NCBI GenBank assembly: GCA_036362985.1
Contig: JAYGXS010000007.1
Location: 10,293,466-10,357,465, forward strand
Direction: 5' to 3'
Source: Ligula intestinalis
Taxonomy: Eukaryota > Platyhelminthes > Cestoda > Diphyllobothriidea > Diphyllobothriidae
DNA length: 64,000 nt
Of the stretch, positions 44,341 to 55,649 are shown piece by piece; within the stretch, counting starts at the first letter, position 1; every line of letters begins with the position of its first letter. A program made the translations under genes and the position numbers. Under the pieces are notes generated by a model. It worked only from the letters and a program-made list of their open reading frames with translations, was not told where the DNA came from and ran no database searches.

Positions 44341-44935
44341 TCTCGAATGCTTAAATGGGTATCATCGCTGAACTTAAACACTCAGGTCTGTCCACTTGTC
44401 TGGTCAGTGTCCATTCAGACACCTAATTCAGGTCCACCCTGAGACTCCGGAAGTCGCCTTGGCGACGTATGCATTAGGTCAGATGCGCCAGACAATGCAG
44501 ACTGCGTGCACCAGGTCATCACTCGAAACATCCGCCCTAAATTAAAAACATCGACTGGGGAACGCCTATTAGTATTTCTGGCAACACAACTACATGTTAC
44601 CTCTCGCTGAAATTAACAACCTGCTCAGTCTTCGTTTTTCCCAGCTCCTTAAAAATGGGGTTCCGGCACCCGGATCAGGTTAGGCGCTTTATGACCGACA
44701 TTTTTAAAAAACGGAAAATAATAGCATACGCGAATAATCCTGCAAACGCCTGAAGTATAATTCCTATTGTTGAGTTTTATCAAATTTTATGCGAGGCGTG
44801 ATTTCAAGAAGGATAGACTAGGCGAATGGGTAGGACGCGGGAATGTGAGCCCCTTCCTGTTATCCAGGCGAAATTTTGCGAAATTTTAGAGGTGAGGGGG
44901 CAATTTTGGGTCCAAGGCACAGGTAAGAGGATACA
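44341..44935. other. No recognisable feature
   Basis: No repeat or coding signal recognised between the PLE and the next LTR-like copy. Confidence 0.35.
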
Positions 44936-44939
44936 AAAC

Positions 44940-45225
44940 TAGGTAACCCTATCACGGTGAATGGAGGAGCACCCTTGCTGCTGCGATCTTCAGGGCGAAA
45001 AGTGGGAGGAATTGTGGATTCTGTGCGGAGGAAGTTGACAGTTTGACAAATACACAACCACCCGCGAGGGAGACGGCATCCGAAGTGTGTGACAGCGCGG
45101 CAGTCATCCCAGTGAGGTCCTATATAAGTCACCCTTGAATCTGATTGGCCATACCGGGGTCCGCAGGCAGTGAGTAAGGCCACCAGTGCACGTGCACCCG
45201 GAGTTGGGTCGACTCGATCGCTAAG
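44940..45225 (-). repeat. LTR-like family A, subfamily 2
   Basis: Shares CTGCGATCTTCAGG with family A, and GGAGGAAGTTGACAGT, GAAGTGTGTGA, GCAGTCATCCCAGTGAGGTC and CACCCTTGAA with 57080-57140 and 58205-58290. It abuts the PLE at 45225. Confidence 0.5.
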
Positions 45226-45720
45226 ATCGCTAACTACCCGCGCACCTTCGTCAACCGGTGCTTGCGCAAACGAGCTGGCCAACGAAACCGCACCAAGCAC
45301 AACATTTGGCGAGCGATCCCGTACGTCAAAAACGTCTCGGAGGCTGTTGGCTGTCTGCTCGCACCAATTGGAGTTGGAGTCGCACACAGGCCGGAGACAA
45401 CCATAAGGCGTCAGATAATGAAACCGAAAGACCCACTGCTACGGCAAGAAACATCTAAAGCCGTCTACAGGATGTGGTGCAGTTGTGGACAAAGCAACTA
45501 TGTCGGAGAAACCGGCAGACTCCTCAAGACGTGAATTGCCAATCACGCGGCAGCATTGCGGGGAAATAATGCCAATTCTCAAGTTGCGGCTCATTCGACG
45601 AGACCCGGCCACACACTCAAATTCGATGAGGCCGAACTTCTCGCAAGAAATGGCAATCGGTTGAGCCGAGAATTCCTTGAGTCATGGTTCACGGGCCCCA
45701 ATCCATTAAAAATACAATGA
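45225..45720 (+). pseudogene. Penelope-like element: linker and GIY-YIG endonuclease
   Basis: Translation runs YPRTFVNRCLRKR, IPYVKNVSEAVGCLLAPIGV, GVAHRPETTIRRQIMKPKDP and VYRMWCSCGQSNYVGETGRL. After a TGA at 45532-45534 the frame continues with NSQVAAHSTRPGHTLKFDEA and LSREFLESWFTGPNPL. GIY-YIG appears as VYRMW and NYVGETGR. Only the one in-frame stop spoils this part; the reverse transcriptase is absent. Confidence 0.88.
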
Positions 45721-46104
45721 TTTGCCCAATCCATATTTGATCCTTAGACTAAATTTGGCCAAAGCAAGTCGTCCTTCGGGGAACGGGCAAGCCACCGTGT
45801 CCTCCTACACCAACACCGGAGGGCCAGATGGCCGATCAATCATCATGCCCGAGTCCATTACGCGTACTGAAAGTTCAACAGGTCAGAGCCCGCATGCCAT
45901 TCAACAAACTATCAACGCGCAAGAAGGCAATTAACGTTAATGTTTGCCGTATGTTTGCAGTAATACTGCAAAATCATATGCGTACGCTACTCGTATCTGC
46001 TACTGCTCTCTGTTTATGTCTCTGATGATGAATCCACAAGGGATCGCGAAACGTCAGGTGAATAAAAGTATTGTCCTAGCGATCGAATTGTCTTCTTCTT
46101 ATAG
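45721..46104 (+). repeat. Penelope-like element 3' tail with hammerhead-like motif
   Basis: Follows the endonuclease. CTGATGA (46022-46028), an ATCC/GGAT hairpin and GAAAC (46048-46052) then GTCAGG, with the pattern ending in TCTTCTTCTT at about 46090. Stem III would be only the two pairs of ACGT, and stem I is weak. Inverse copies of this tail are at 40511-40830 and about 56140-56220. Confidence 0.6.
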
Positions 46105-46800
46105 TCTGAATCTTAGCCCTAACCTTAAACCCAACTCACCTTAGCGCTAACCGTAAAATTAACCCCGAAATTAACCGTAAATCTAACCTAATTCCGCTGG
46201 AATTCGGCACAGATACCCGTACTGAGGGCGGTTAAGGGGACTACAGTCACCCTTGGTTCGACCCAAAGCGGACTGTCGACGATCTGGACGGATGCCTCTG
46301 TTTTTCCAGTTCCGTGGCGGACTCTGCAATCAGCAAGGAAGAATCAGGACGTGGCTTCCACACGGTGATGATCCTGGGAACCTTTGCAATGCCCCCCCCC
46401 CCCCCAGTGGGAACCCCCTTTTTTCTCCTAAATCCCACGCATTACCCCCACAAGGGCGACAGTTTTTCTCCTAAAAATCCCTGAGGAGGTTTTTCACTGT
46501 CTGCTCCTATTTTCATCCTATGACTCAGGACAACTGGCCTCGACAACAGTCTAAGCAACAATTTTTTTGCTACCACTGCACATATGGACAAATAGGGCAC
46601 TCAAAAGAATTTTTCCTACATACCCTCAATATACTGATACTGATACTATATACGTCTATCCCATTAATTCAATACGCATACTTTCCAAGGCCGATTCTGG
46701 AAAGCCTAACCTCAGTTCATATATAACCCCCCCCCTCTATCCACGGCCATGTACGTTGAGACGCATTGCAGCGAAGCGGAAGACAAAGTTGCTGAATTAC
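46105..46800. other. Low-complexity CCCTAA-like tail, no gene
   Basis: 46105-46180 has degenerate CCCTAACC/TTAACC words and 46391-46406 is a C run. Short frames only. Confidence 0.4.
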
Positions 46801-46804
46801 AAAA

Positions 46805-47356
46805 TGTTCGACGGTTACTTAGAGCGAATGGTTACCCGCGCAATTTGTCAATCAGTGCATAGGCAAAAGAGAGACGAACCCACGTCCAGCTGGCCCAAAA
46901 GTTTGGCGAACTCCTCCGTACGTAAAGAATGCATCGGATGCGGTCAGCCATTTACTCATCCCACTTGGAGTTGGAGTTGCACACAGGCTGGAAGCAACCA
47001 TCAGGCACCGAGTCGTGAAGCTGAAAGACCCACTGCCACGGCAGGAAACGGCTGGAGTCGTTTACCGGATCTGGTGAAGTTGAGGACAAAGCAACTAAGT
47101 CGGAGAAACCGGGTGATTACTCTGGACGTGAATGGCCGAGCAAACAGCGGCGGTGAGGAAGAAAGACGCCAATTCCCAGGTTGCAGCTCAATCGACGGGA
47201 CCTGGCCATATTTTCAAGTTTGACGAGGCCCAAATCCATGCAAGAGTTGACAACCGCGTGAGCCACGAGCTGCTCGAGTCATGGTTCTCAGGCCACCAGT
47301 CCATCAACAAGCGCAACGATTTGGCGTTCCCATACGGTTTACTGAATCTTTCCTGA
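46805..47356 (+). pseudogene. Penelope-like endonuclease, heavily frameshifted
   Basis: Across three frames: the linker DNA CCGTACGTAAAGAATGCATC parallels the VKNVSEA block. LKDPLPRQETAGVVYRIW follows at 47015-47075. In the frame 47132-47356 come NSQVAAQSTGPGHIFKFDEA and VSHELLESWFSGHQSINKRN. Same order as the copy at 45225, in the same orientation about 1.6 kb on. Confidence 0.8.
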
Positions 47357-47589
47357 GCAAGAGAATCAGTCACATGGGAAGTGCCGGGCACAGCAACAAC
47401 TCTGACGACAGCGGGTATAATTATCTTGCAATTATCAAGCCCGCATCCGACGCGGACAAGAACATAATGGCAATCAATGCGCCATCACCGCAAGCGGTGG
47501 CTACACAAATTGTCAATTATAGCACGCATGCCAATGAACGCCACGAACTATAAATACCGTGCAATCTGTGCATGTATCAGATTCCTTTA

Positions 47590-47698
47590 CGATCACCTAT
47601 GATTAAGGATTCCCGACGGGACCCGAAACGTCAGAACATTGGTTGCTTCTTCTTCTTCTTCTTCTTCTTCTTCTTCTTCTTCTTCTTCTTCTTCTTCT
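47590..47698 (+). repeat. PLE 3' tail ending in a long TTC run
   Basis: TCCCGACGGGA hairpin, CCCGAAACGTCAG, then (TTC)n from about 47646 to 47697. The TTC run is in the same place as the shorter TCTTCTTCTT of other PLE tails. The first core block is degraded (CTATGAT). Confidence 0.6.
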
Positions 47699-48475
47699 GA
47701 ACTACTTCCTGGAACTCCCTTATTCAATTCTATTGGCATTGGTATTTTCCGTTACGTAGAACGTACGTGGGATAACTAAAGACATTGCGTTCTTTTCCAC
47801 TGCGCGAACTAAGGACTTGGTGCAGAACATTTGCCTCCCAAACCCGTTCCAACTAATAGGCATTCACCGCAGATACAAGTTACCGCTTTTCCAGATGCTT
47901 TTGTTTTCGCCGTAAGTGACCGCGAACATCGACCTCCTGATTGGCTGGCTGGCAGTCTGTCTCGGTAGGCTGTCTGGGCTTTTAAAGAAATCACAGTGGA
48001 AGAGGCCCTTGTTAAGTCTGATTCGCCACCAGGGTCCAGCGTACGTTTTTCATCCAGTGAACAACAAACCCCGGGGGTATAAGCACACGACAGCGTGTGA
48101 ACGGACTGGTTTCGCCTACGCCTACCTTGCCACGTTCGTCAGTTTTCAAGCTAAGGCAGGTCCTTTTTTCTTATCCACTTGTTGCTAGGTTTATCAAGTA
48201 ACTCAGTAATTTACTTGTTTTTGATTCACGAGATTCTTACTTGAGCGGCTTTTTATTAAGTTAAACTCACAGAGGGGTCTACTGAAAGAGCAAACACACT
48301 TTTTATCCGAGTTCGGCAGTTGTAACCTAGACTTATTTGTCGCTGCTTCTGATTGGCGAATATTGGAACTTACTTGAGTACCGGCCAAAATCATTGCCAT
48401 GATTAAGGTCTTCTGTCAGTCAACCACCGCGCGAGTTCTGGTTCATAACAATCTATCAAAGCCGTTCGAGATCCG
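47699..48475. other. No recognisable feature
   Basis: Frames of 60-90 codons on both strands without motifs. Confidence 0.35.
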
Positions 48476-49285
48476 CTCTGGTGTTTGATAAGGTTGAGCT
48501 TACACCCGAACGACGGCTAATTGATCTCGACTCTGCCGGGGATATTGCCCTACTAGCTTCAGACTTTGGTTGTCTACAGTCTGCAGTGCCACGGATAACT
48601 GAGATCACCGGGAAGACCAACGTACTCTCAGGCTGCATCCACGACCAAGAGAAGGCACGCCTGGGGATTAATCTTCGTCAACTTGAAGAAGTAGACAGCT
48701 TTTAGATAACTCTGGGCGAGACTGCTACAGAATGAATAGAGTAAAGACCACAGTGCCCCCCGAATCGATGTTACTCGCCGGGTTTTCTCAATCCTCTGGA
48801 AACATCTATGGTGCCGACGTGACATCTCCATCGCCACGAAGATCTGTATTTACCGTGCATGCATCCAGTGTGTCCTCTTATGTTGATTTCAACTCAAATG
48901 AGACGTTCCGCACTCGTTTCGACAACATCGCAAGGGTATCACAGGCCATCCTACAAAGACGACTGAGGTGGTTTAGCCATGTTTTCCGTAGTGCGGCTCA
49001 TAAGTTTTGTTATTCTGCCCTCGATCCGGCATCACAGCCCTCCTGGAGACATCAAAGTGGGGAACAACTCAAGACTTGGCTCGACGCCATTAGCCAAGAC
49101 ATGGAAGGGGTTCTCTGACATGCGATATTTGGCCTCCGTCGCTAGAGAGAAGAATAGGTGAAGAAATTCCAGATCCGTTGCCGCCAATCGTCACGCGTGG
49201 AGAGGCACCGTCCGGGACATCATTGAGGCCGACTATATCAGGCATCGCAGCCGTATCAAGTTCGAGCCCGACCCGAATTTATAAG
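48450..49285 (+). pseudogene. RTE-like LINE, reverse transcriptase C-terminal part
   Basis: 48481-48705 gives VELTPERRLIDLDSAGDIAL and LLASDFGCLQS: the catalytic box, normally YADD, reads SAGD, so it is dead. LGINLRQLEEVDSF follows. After an internal deletion, 48732-49118 has SNETFRTRFDNIARVSQAIL, QRRLRWFSHVFR and QLKTWLDAISQDMEGVL. The last part, after a frameshift, reads HAWRGTVRDIIEADYIRHRS and stops near 49283. This is the usual ending of RTE-type ORF2. Confidence 0.85.
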
Positions 49286-49617
49286 TGATAAATACTTTGT
49301 GCCTGTCAACTGAAAACCATATGAGCGCTGTTAAGACAGGGTAATAGGAATGTTTCCCCTCATACGGATGGCAGTGCACTCAATTTCATGAAGGCCACCT
49401 ACCCCTGCGGACTTACCCAAGCCTAACTCCTAATCCGAAGCTTAATTCAAACTCTATCAATAATCTTAGCTCTAATTTCGCTGAAACTCAGCGAAAATCT
49501 TCGTGTATAACGGGCCGTTTCTATTCTGTTGTCCTGCCGGTGAGGGAAGGAGAACATAGTAATGGTTCCTATCGTAATTTTCTTTATCAGATCTTGGTTA
49601 TGGGTCAATTAAAGGGG
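49286..49617. other. LINE 3' flank with CCTAA-rich words
   Basis: Degenerate CCTAACTCCTAATCC-type words at 49425-49440. No gene seen. Confidence 0.35.
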
Positions 49618-49621
49618 GATA

Positions 49622-50020
49622 TATTGCCAGGGGTTGAGTTAATAGATAAAACTCAAACGGCTGCTATCTTCGGGCGCGGTTCCTTAAGAGAAGAGGAGGC
49701 AGACGTGAGACGCTAGGTGAAAGAAGTGGTTTGTTTTGTACAGAAGGAAATGGAGACTAGGTAGGAGGAAATTAACTCTCGGACGAATGCAGTCCGTTCC
49801 CTAGCTGGGCGGCATCCGGATTGCCAGAGTGTAGGCAGGCATCACAGTCAGGCCCTTTGTAAGTCGTCCTTGAAGGTGATTTGCCAGAAAGATTTAAGCC
49901 AGCCTACGGCCGCGCGCATTCTATTGGCCACCGCGTTCTCGCGGAGTCTGCAGCACATGTGATTGACTGCCCCAGAGGCCGAGAGCACGCGTTAGCGTTC
50001 GCGTGGAGTGAGTCACTACA
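49622..50020 (-). repeat. LTR-like family A
   Basis: TATTGCCAGGGG to GTCACTACA, flanked by GATA and GATG (3 of 4). Signature: GGCGCGGTTCCTTAAGAGAA and TTTTGTACAGAAGG. 399 bp. Confidence 0.7.
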
Positions 50021-50074
50021 GATGTACAGGTTTCGCAACCTACTAGCAGAGTAATCCGTGGTGTAATGAACACC

Positions 50075-50469
50075 TATTGCAGGGGGTTAAGTAGGGTAAA
50101 CCCTAGCAACTGCGATCTTCCAGGCCCTGGTTCCTTAGGAGAGAGGAAAGCTGTGGAGACCAGAATAGTAGGAATAGTTTATTCTGTATACAGAGAAACG
50201 GAGAATAAGCAGAAAGATGTTTATATGCGGAGAGCACGTCCTTCCGCTTGAGCGTTGTGGTCTGAGGTGACAAGAGCGTTGGGAATCGCCGGAATGTCAG
50301 CGTATGCTTTTTAATGGCAGCCAATCAAGCGGCCCATGTTTAGACTAGCGGTCATGGCGTGACCTTGAGATGGGCGACGGCTGGCGTGGGCACGCGGGCC
50401 TTGCAGGTCAAAGGCGCCATGCGTCAGCGGTTGATCTTGGGTTCCAAGTGGCTGCTAAGGGCCACTACA
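50075..50469 (-). repeat. LTR-like family A with perfect 4-bp target duplication
   Basis: TATTGCAGGGGG to CCACTACA, flanked by CACC at 50071-50074 and 50470-50473. Contains AATAAACT in the presumed sense (inverse of AGTTTATT, about 50175-50182). 395 bp. Confidence 0.75.
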
Positions 50470-50503
50470 CACCCCTCCCCATTTGCAGCGTTTTGATGGC
50501 AAA

Positions 50504-50557
50504 GATGAGCGATGGTAAGTTGAAAGGATTATTTCTTTCACCTTACCATCGCTCATC
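50504..50557. other. Near-perfect 23-bp hairpin
   Basis: GATGAGCGATGGTAAG and six more bases face CTTTCACCTTACCATCGCTC plus ATC, with one mismatch and an 8-base loop (GATTATTT). It is pre-miRNA-like in size but short, and no other evidence supports a gene. Confidence 0.6.
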
Positions 50558-51629
50558 GCGGGGCACTTAACCATTGAAATTTTCCAGTTAACACAGAACT
50601 GTGTACTTCCGCTGAAGCGTTATCTTTACCAGATGCTGCAGTTTTGGCTAGACTAATTTTGAAAGCTCCTGCGCTTGGTTCCATAAATTTAAAAGATCCG
50701 AATGCTGAATATGTTTCAATAGAAGAGTTTCTTTGATTTCAGACGTTCAAACCTCTCATCGATCAGAACCCAATTTACATCCTTACTTTTCGACCATTAG
50801 TCCTGTAATCGGCACTTGAGTTCCGTGGTTTACTGTTGCACTCTATGGTACGTGGATTCGAACCACCACTACGACCACTTCAATACCCTAATAAACTACC
50901 CAGGGGTAGATAACTGTTAGCAGAGTGGAATCTTTTTGTTGCAGGCATGCCAAGAGAGCATAATCCCTTATTCCACAACGTTTTCCTGACCGCGAGGAGA
51001 CCGCGTGGGTTTTGACAGTATACTCCCGTGATCGCACGCGCGATTGCTCACCCTTTTCGCCTGTGGTCGGCCAAATGCCCCCTGTCAATCGATCGCTTGC
51101 GCACGCGTTGGCCGTAGCTCAAGCGAGAGCTCGGGGCCAATCGCTATAGCTTCTTTTGCTCGATAGGTCAATGCTTCGAGACCATAGCACCCTTGATAAT
51201 TACTGGCTCTTGTTCTCACCAGAAGATAAATTGAGAATGCTATGCTAGTTACGAAGGCGGTGTGTAGCACTCGGTCATGAGGCTTCAGTTTGAACGTCAG
51301 AAGCTGCGGCCTCAATACAAGAAATGGATATTCCAGTTGAACACTCTGATATGGATGAAGACAGATTAGATCGCAGCAGTATAATTCACCTGCAAATTGG
51401 AGGAAAGGAATGCTGGAGTAAGAAGAGAAGGAGGAGGACAGTAGGACTGACGGCAAATGAAAGAACCTCTGCGGACACCCTGGATTTGGAAAGCCTTGAA
51501 GTCCTGTCAGTGTAGGATGGGACGCTGATGCGAGTTCCCAATGGTCGATAACAAAGTGTCGCAGAGTTACCGGTGCTCTTTTCGCCTGGAAGAACGGACG
51601 ACTGTAGCGTCCTTGAAATGCTAAGGAAC
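50558..51629. other. No recognisable feature
   Basis: The 123-codon minus-strand frame at 51085-51456 has no domain; other frames are short. Confidence 0.35.
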
Positions 51630-51910
51630 TATCACAGGTTGTTACGTGTGTTAAACCCTGGCACGAGCGATCTTCAGGCTCGGTTCCTTTGGAGCAGAGA
51701 AGTCATGAGAGGTCAGAGTGGAAGGAGCGGCTGGGTCCGGAATGTTGGTCTGAGGACAGTTACCGCATTGAGTTTCTTGTGAGTCGGCCTTGAGAGCCAA
51801 TGGACAGACAGATTGAGGCCAGGCTACTGTGGTTGTGGTGGTCAGGAGCTGTCCAATAGGTAGGTCGAGGCTTGCCATCACGAGGATATGCGCGGACGTG
51901 GGCCACTACA
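51630..51910 (-). repeat. LTR-like family A, internally deleted
   Basis: TATCACAGGTTG to GCCACTACA, with GTTAAACCCTGGCACGAGCG and CTCGGTTCCTTTGGAG. 281 bp, and no matching flanks. Confidence 0.55.
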
Positions 51911-52489
51911 AGTGCCCTCTTCCCAGAACGAAGTTCGGATGGTGAAAGAATCTGAACGTGGGAAGAATAGTTAAATATATACGTACCAAGATAGGGTTGC
52001 AAACAGCGTGGGCGGCTGTGGCTGGCGTGAATGAACCAGGTTGCAGGGTCAGCTGAAGAAAACCGGTGGTTCAGTTAAACGTCAACGGCAAATCCATATG
52101 CCGTTTCACTATGGATTTAAATAAAAAATACCATTGGCAGTAGAAGTGTGAAGAAGATCTAGGTGCTGTTACAAATAGTGGGACATTTCTGCTGGATTGG
52201 GAAGAGAACCATGGCTTGGACGTCATGGGTTGAGAGTAGTTTATATTTTCGATATCGCTTCAAGACAAATGTCCCGGTCACCAAAAGATGACACAGGTGA
52301 ATTACTAGATGTCGAAGGTAGTTTGATGCTGACTGAGTTCAGCAAATTTAGAATTTATGAGTGCAGATTACGTTGGAAAGTCAAAAATGCCACAGGGAAG
52401 CCTCGGGAAGTCACGACTGTCGAGAAATGATCATGTCGGGGAGTCACCATTATCGCCGGTACAGCAGGTCACGTCAGAATTTGCGAGTC

Positions 52490-52600
52490 CGTATCAAGTC
52501 GGGGTCACCAATGTCTCAGCTGCGATGTTCAGACCAGGTTCCTTAGGAGAAGAGAAGTCAGGAGAGACCCGAGTGCAAGAAACAGGACCTGTACCTGGCG
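52490..52600 (-). repeat. LTR-like family A, fragment
   Basis: TCAGCTGCGATGTTCAGACC followed by AGGTTCCTTAGGAGAAGAGA. Only the first 100 bases of the family remain, next to the RTE-like LINE. Confidence 0.5.
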
Positions 52601-53745
52601 CCGCAACTCATTATGTGAACACCGTGCTTGTGGATTTCAGCCGAGATTGCATCGAAAGTTGGTGCTTTCCAGCTGAAGGCTTGCTGCGCGGCGCGAGGTT
52701 TTGGTCCATAGCAGCGTCAGAGATAGTTTCTGAACAGCCGAAGACACTTCCGAAGTGCTCGGCCCTGTGCTTCAGAATTTGCGTCCGTCAGCACTGAGAA
52801 GACAAGCTGTGTCTTTGGCTGTGGGATGGTGGACAGCCATTTTTTTAGCAGTGAAGTAGTTCTTCCATTGGTTGCGGTCCGCACGACCCTGGATCTCCTC
52901 TGCCATGTGAAGCAGCCCGACGTCCTGCATTTTCCGCAACTGTTTCTGCGCAATACGGTGATATCAGGAGAAGGATGCTTTGTTTGAGTCGGTAGGGCTC
53001 TGTACAGCCTGTTCTTTTCACCGAGTAGTTTGCTGATGTCTGGATCCATTTCATCAAAACAGTTCTGGTGTCGATGACCTGCGCATTGGAGGTCATTTTG
53101 GGCGGTCGAATGGCCGGTGTCCCGCAGTTGACACCAGCAAGTCTTCATGAAAGCGCTTTCATCTACAAGTTGCAGTCGTTACGGTCGATGCGTTGCTAAC
53201 ATGGAGACGACGAGCAGACAAATTTAACGAAAGGGACTCAGACTTACCTGTGGCTGCCTATCTTGAGTTCTTGAAGTCGGAGCTTCATCTTCGAAATGAC
53301 AATCGGCGTTATGGATGGCCTTGGTCCCCAGCACATCCTGACGAGCTCGCCTCTGGACGAGAATACAGTCCAGCAGCTGTCATTGCCGTCACGGGGAGTA
53401 CATCCCTGTGGCCTTCGTTCGCATCGTTGCCGGTCAGCAGGAGACTGTGTTCTGCACATACTCGCAGAAGAAGCAAGCCGTTACCGTTAGCACCGCCCAG
53501 ACCGTGGGGACCCAGAACTCTGTCAGGCAGCGTGATCTGTCCCGATGCGGGCGTTGAAGTCACCAAGGGCAACCAGTTTGTCCGCCTTTAGCACAGAGGC
53601 CAAGAGTGCATGCATGACCTCGTAGAATTTGTGCTTCGTTTCATACGAGGTCACCATTGGAAGGGGGCGTAGACACGGATCATGGTGTGGAACTTAAAAC
53701 TCCGAAGAAGCACACGTACGGTGATCAGTGGAGGAAGTATTAAGT
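52601..53745 (-). pseudogene. RTE-like LINE, endonuclease and linker
   Basis: On the minus strand, 53600-53309 contains VALGDFNAR (one frame) and [20 protein letters not shown] then [11 protein letters not shown], the catalytic region of the RTE-type endonuclease. 53300-53244 ends HRLVISKMKLRLQ. 53148-52717 is the linker: KTCWCQLRDTGHSTAQ, LLGEKNRLYRAL, then towards 52640 ETISDAAMDQ. The reverse transcriptase that should follow is missing. Several frameshifts are present. This and 48450-49285 are different parts of the same kind of element in opposite orientations. Confidence 0.82.
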
Positions 53746-53766
53746 TGGTTTGGAAGATTTGCTTAA

Positions 53767-53832
53767 TTTGAGTTGACATGAGTGTGAAAAACGCCAAACG
53801 CCCAGAGTTTTTCACACTTGGGTCAACTCAAA
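53767..53832. repeat. Palindrome with 26-bp arms
   Basis: TTTGAGTTGAC.TGAGTGTGAA on the left faces the inverse TTCACACTTGGGTCAACTCAAA on the right, with a 14-bp centre. The preceding GCTTAATTTGAGTTGAC and GTGTGAAAAA recur once at 63107-63140, so it may be the terminus of a DNA transposon. Confidence 0.65.
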
Positions 53833-54075
53833 GCGGAGGATTTGTTTGGAGGAAGTCGACAGTCGGACGAGCATGTGTCCGGCTGTGAGGGCCGTCAGCC
53901 GAAGTGTGTGAGCGCGACAACCATCACGTTATCTACAACGCAGTCCTCATGTTAGTCAGCTACGAAAAGGTGATTGGCCAGACCGGATTGAGATAGGCAA
54001 ACAGCGGCGCGTGCGCAAGTGCTAGTAGCCGCGAGAGGCGAGCGTCGCGCGCGTGGATTGGGATCACTACAGGGA
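53833..54075 (-). repeat. LTR-like family A, subfamily 2
   Basis: GGAGGAAGTCGACAGTCGGA, GAAGTGTGTGAGCGCGAC and GATTGGCCAGACCGG, ending GGGATCACTACAG, as in 57690-57870 and 58200-58380. Confidence 0.55.
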
Positions 54076-54473
54076 CACACACCACACCGGTTATCCTCAT
54101 TTGATTTAGCCCGCCGGTCAAGACGGTCATCGGGGTCTGGCTGCTAGGCAGAATCTCCTTTCAAGGAGCCCCAGGGGAGAATTGGGTGCCAGTTAAAGGT
54201 CGACATAGGAGCATTCACTGCTTGCACAAGACCAATTCAGTTGCCTAGTGCTGCCGACGCAGAACTCCCTTACGCCGCAACAACAGCAAAGGTCTAGCCA
54301 ACCCCACTCCTCAGACAACACTATTTGTGTTCGTTCCGCTCCAGACCAAACAGTTAGGCCTAAACACGGGATCAGAGATCAGAAAACGGATAAGTCAGTC
54401 GTCCTTCGTGAGAGAAACCGCTGTCAAGAGGGTAATGCTAATTCAGCATCACAATGCACGCTAATAGCTTCGC

Positions 54474-54871
54474 TATCGCAAGTAAGTTAAACCCAGCAAC
54501 TGCGATCTTCAGACCATGATTACTTAGTTCAGAAGAGAAGTCGGTGAAGGCCAAAGTAGTAGGAAGAATGTATTGTGTACACAAAGTAAAGGGAGAATAG
54601 ATGAGAGTACATTGACTCGGGAGAGCCCGTACGCTCAGGAGATCGACCGGATCCCAAGTGAGGTCTTAGCAGGAATCAGGCCAGAAGACAGAGAGAGAGA
54701 GAGAGAGAGAGCGCGCGTCCAAGCGTGCAAGCTTGCAATTCGTCGCTTGGCTCAAACCGTGTAGATGCGGGAACTATGATTGGCTGATCGAGACGTCCAG
54801 AAACCGCATCGGTGAGCCTTTGGGCAAGTGCACTTCGACGTGAGCTAGTCGGCCAGGCACGACCCACTACA
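54474..54871 (-). repeat. LTR-like family A
   Basis: TATCGCAAGTAAGTTAAACC to CCCACTACA. Contains TATTGTGTACACAAAG, a GA run (54690-54711) and GATTGGCTGATCGAGACGTC shared with 13935-14414. Flanks TCGC and ACTC do not match. Confidence 0.65.
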
Positions 54872-55084
54872 ACTCCACCATAATGTTGTGCATTAAATTC
54901 TAGGAAGGTTACCTTTGCCCATCTCCTGACTGAAAGCTAACTCTAACCCTAATGTTAACCTTTATCACCCAGGATTTTGCGAAAGGTAACCTGCACCTAC
55001 TTCCGATGAGCAGACCTTGTGCAGTATCCCACATACACCAAGCAGACTCGTTTAAGCCATGAACATTTATTAGTTGCCGCTGCC

Positions 55085-55510
55085 ACAAGAACGCCTGTGA
55101 GAGCTCATCTGTAACATTTTGATTAACGTTGCACAATTCACCATACTGACCGCACAAAAAATACCTTGACGGTTTGTGGGTGTCGTCGCGCCCAGCACCG
55201 CTGCGTTGCTGTCTTCGTTCGCCAAGCCTCGCACGCTGCACACTCTTGTCCTCTCGCACGCTCGCTGTCGCCTTGCCGCGCGTACGCTCTAAGCTAATCG
55301 CTACTCCCGCTTCCTTTGATTGGTTGCAAACGACAGAGCACTTATCCCGCAGTCGAGGCCTTACACCTTCAAGGACAGGCATAACTAACAACTGGCGCGT
55401 GATTCAGCCTCTGTACAGTTCATTTGCCCGCAGTAAAGTTGCTCCGGTTTAATTCCGTCTTCCCTGACTTGTGATTTTGGGGAAGTGTCTGTTGTCAACA
55501 CAACTGCTTA
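55085..55510 (+). repeat. LTR-like family H, copy 4
   Basis: Shares GCAGTAAAGTTG, GACTTGTGATTTTGGGG and the GT.AACAC.ACT.CTTA.G end with 42455-42745, and the TTTGATTGG word. CG-rich in its first half. Confidence 0.55.
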
Positions 55511-55649
55511 CGGCAGATCTACGCCCGATTTACTCCATGTTAGTAAATAAGTTCTGAGGAAATTTTAAAGCAGTATCTACCAGAAAGCACACAGGGACTG
55601 CTGAGGGATCCACTGATGAGTCGACCTCCGCCCCCAGCGGTTGTACCGC

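Noticed and set aside
44860..45387. 175-codon minus-strand frame
   Set aside because: It is antisense to an LTR-like copy and a PLE endonuclease coded on the plus strand.
53193..53591. 132-codon plus-strand frame
   Set aside because: Antisense of the RTE-like endonuclease, whose conserved blocks read on the minus strand.
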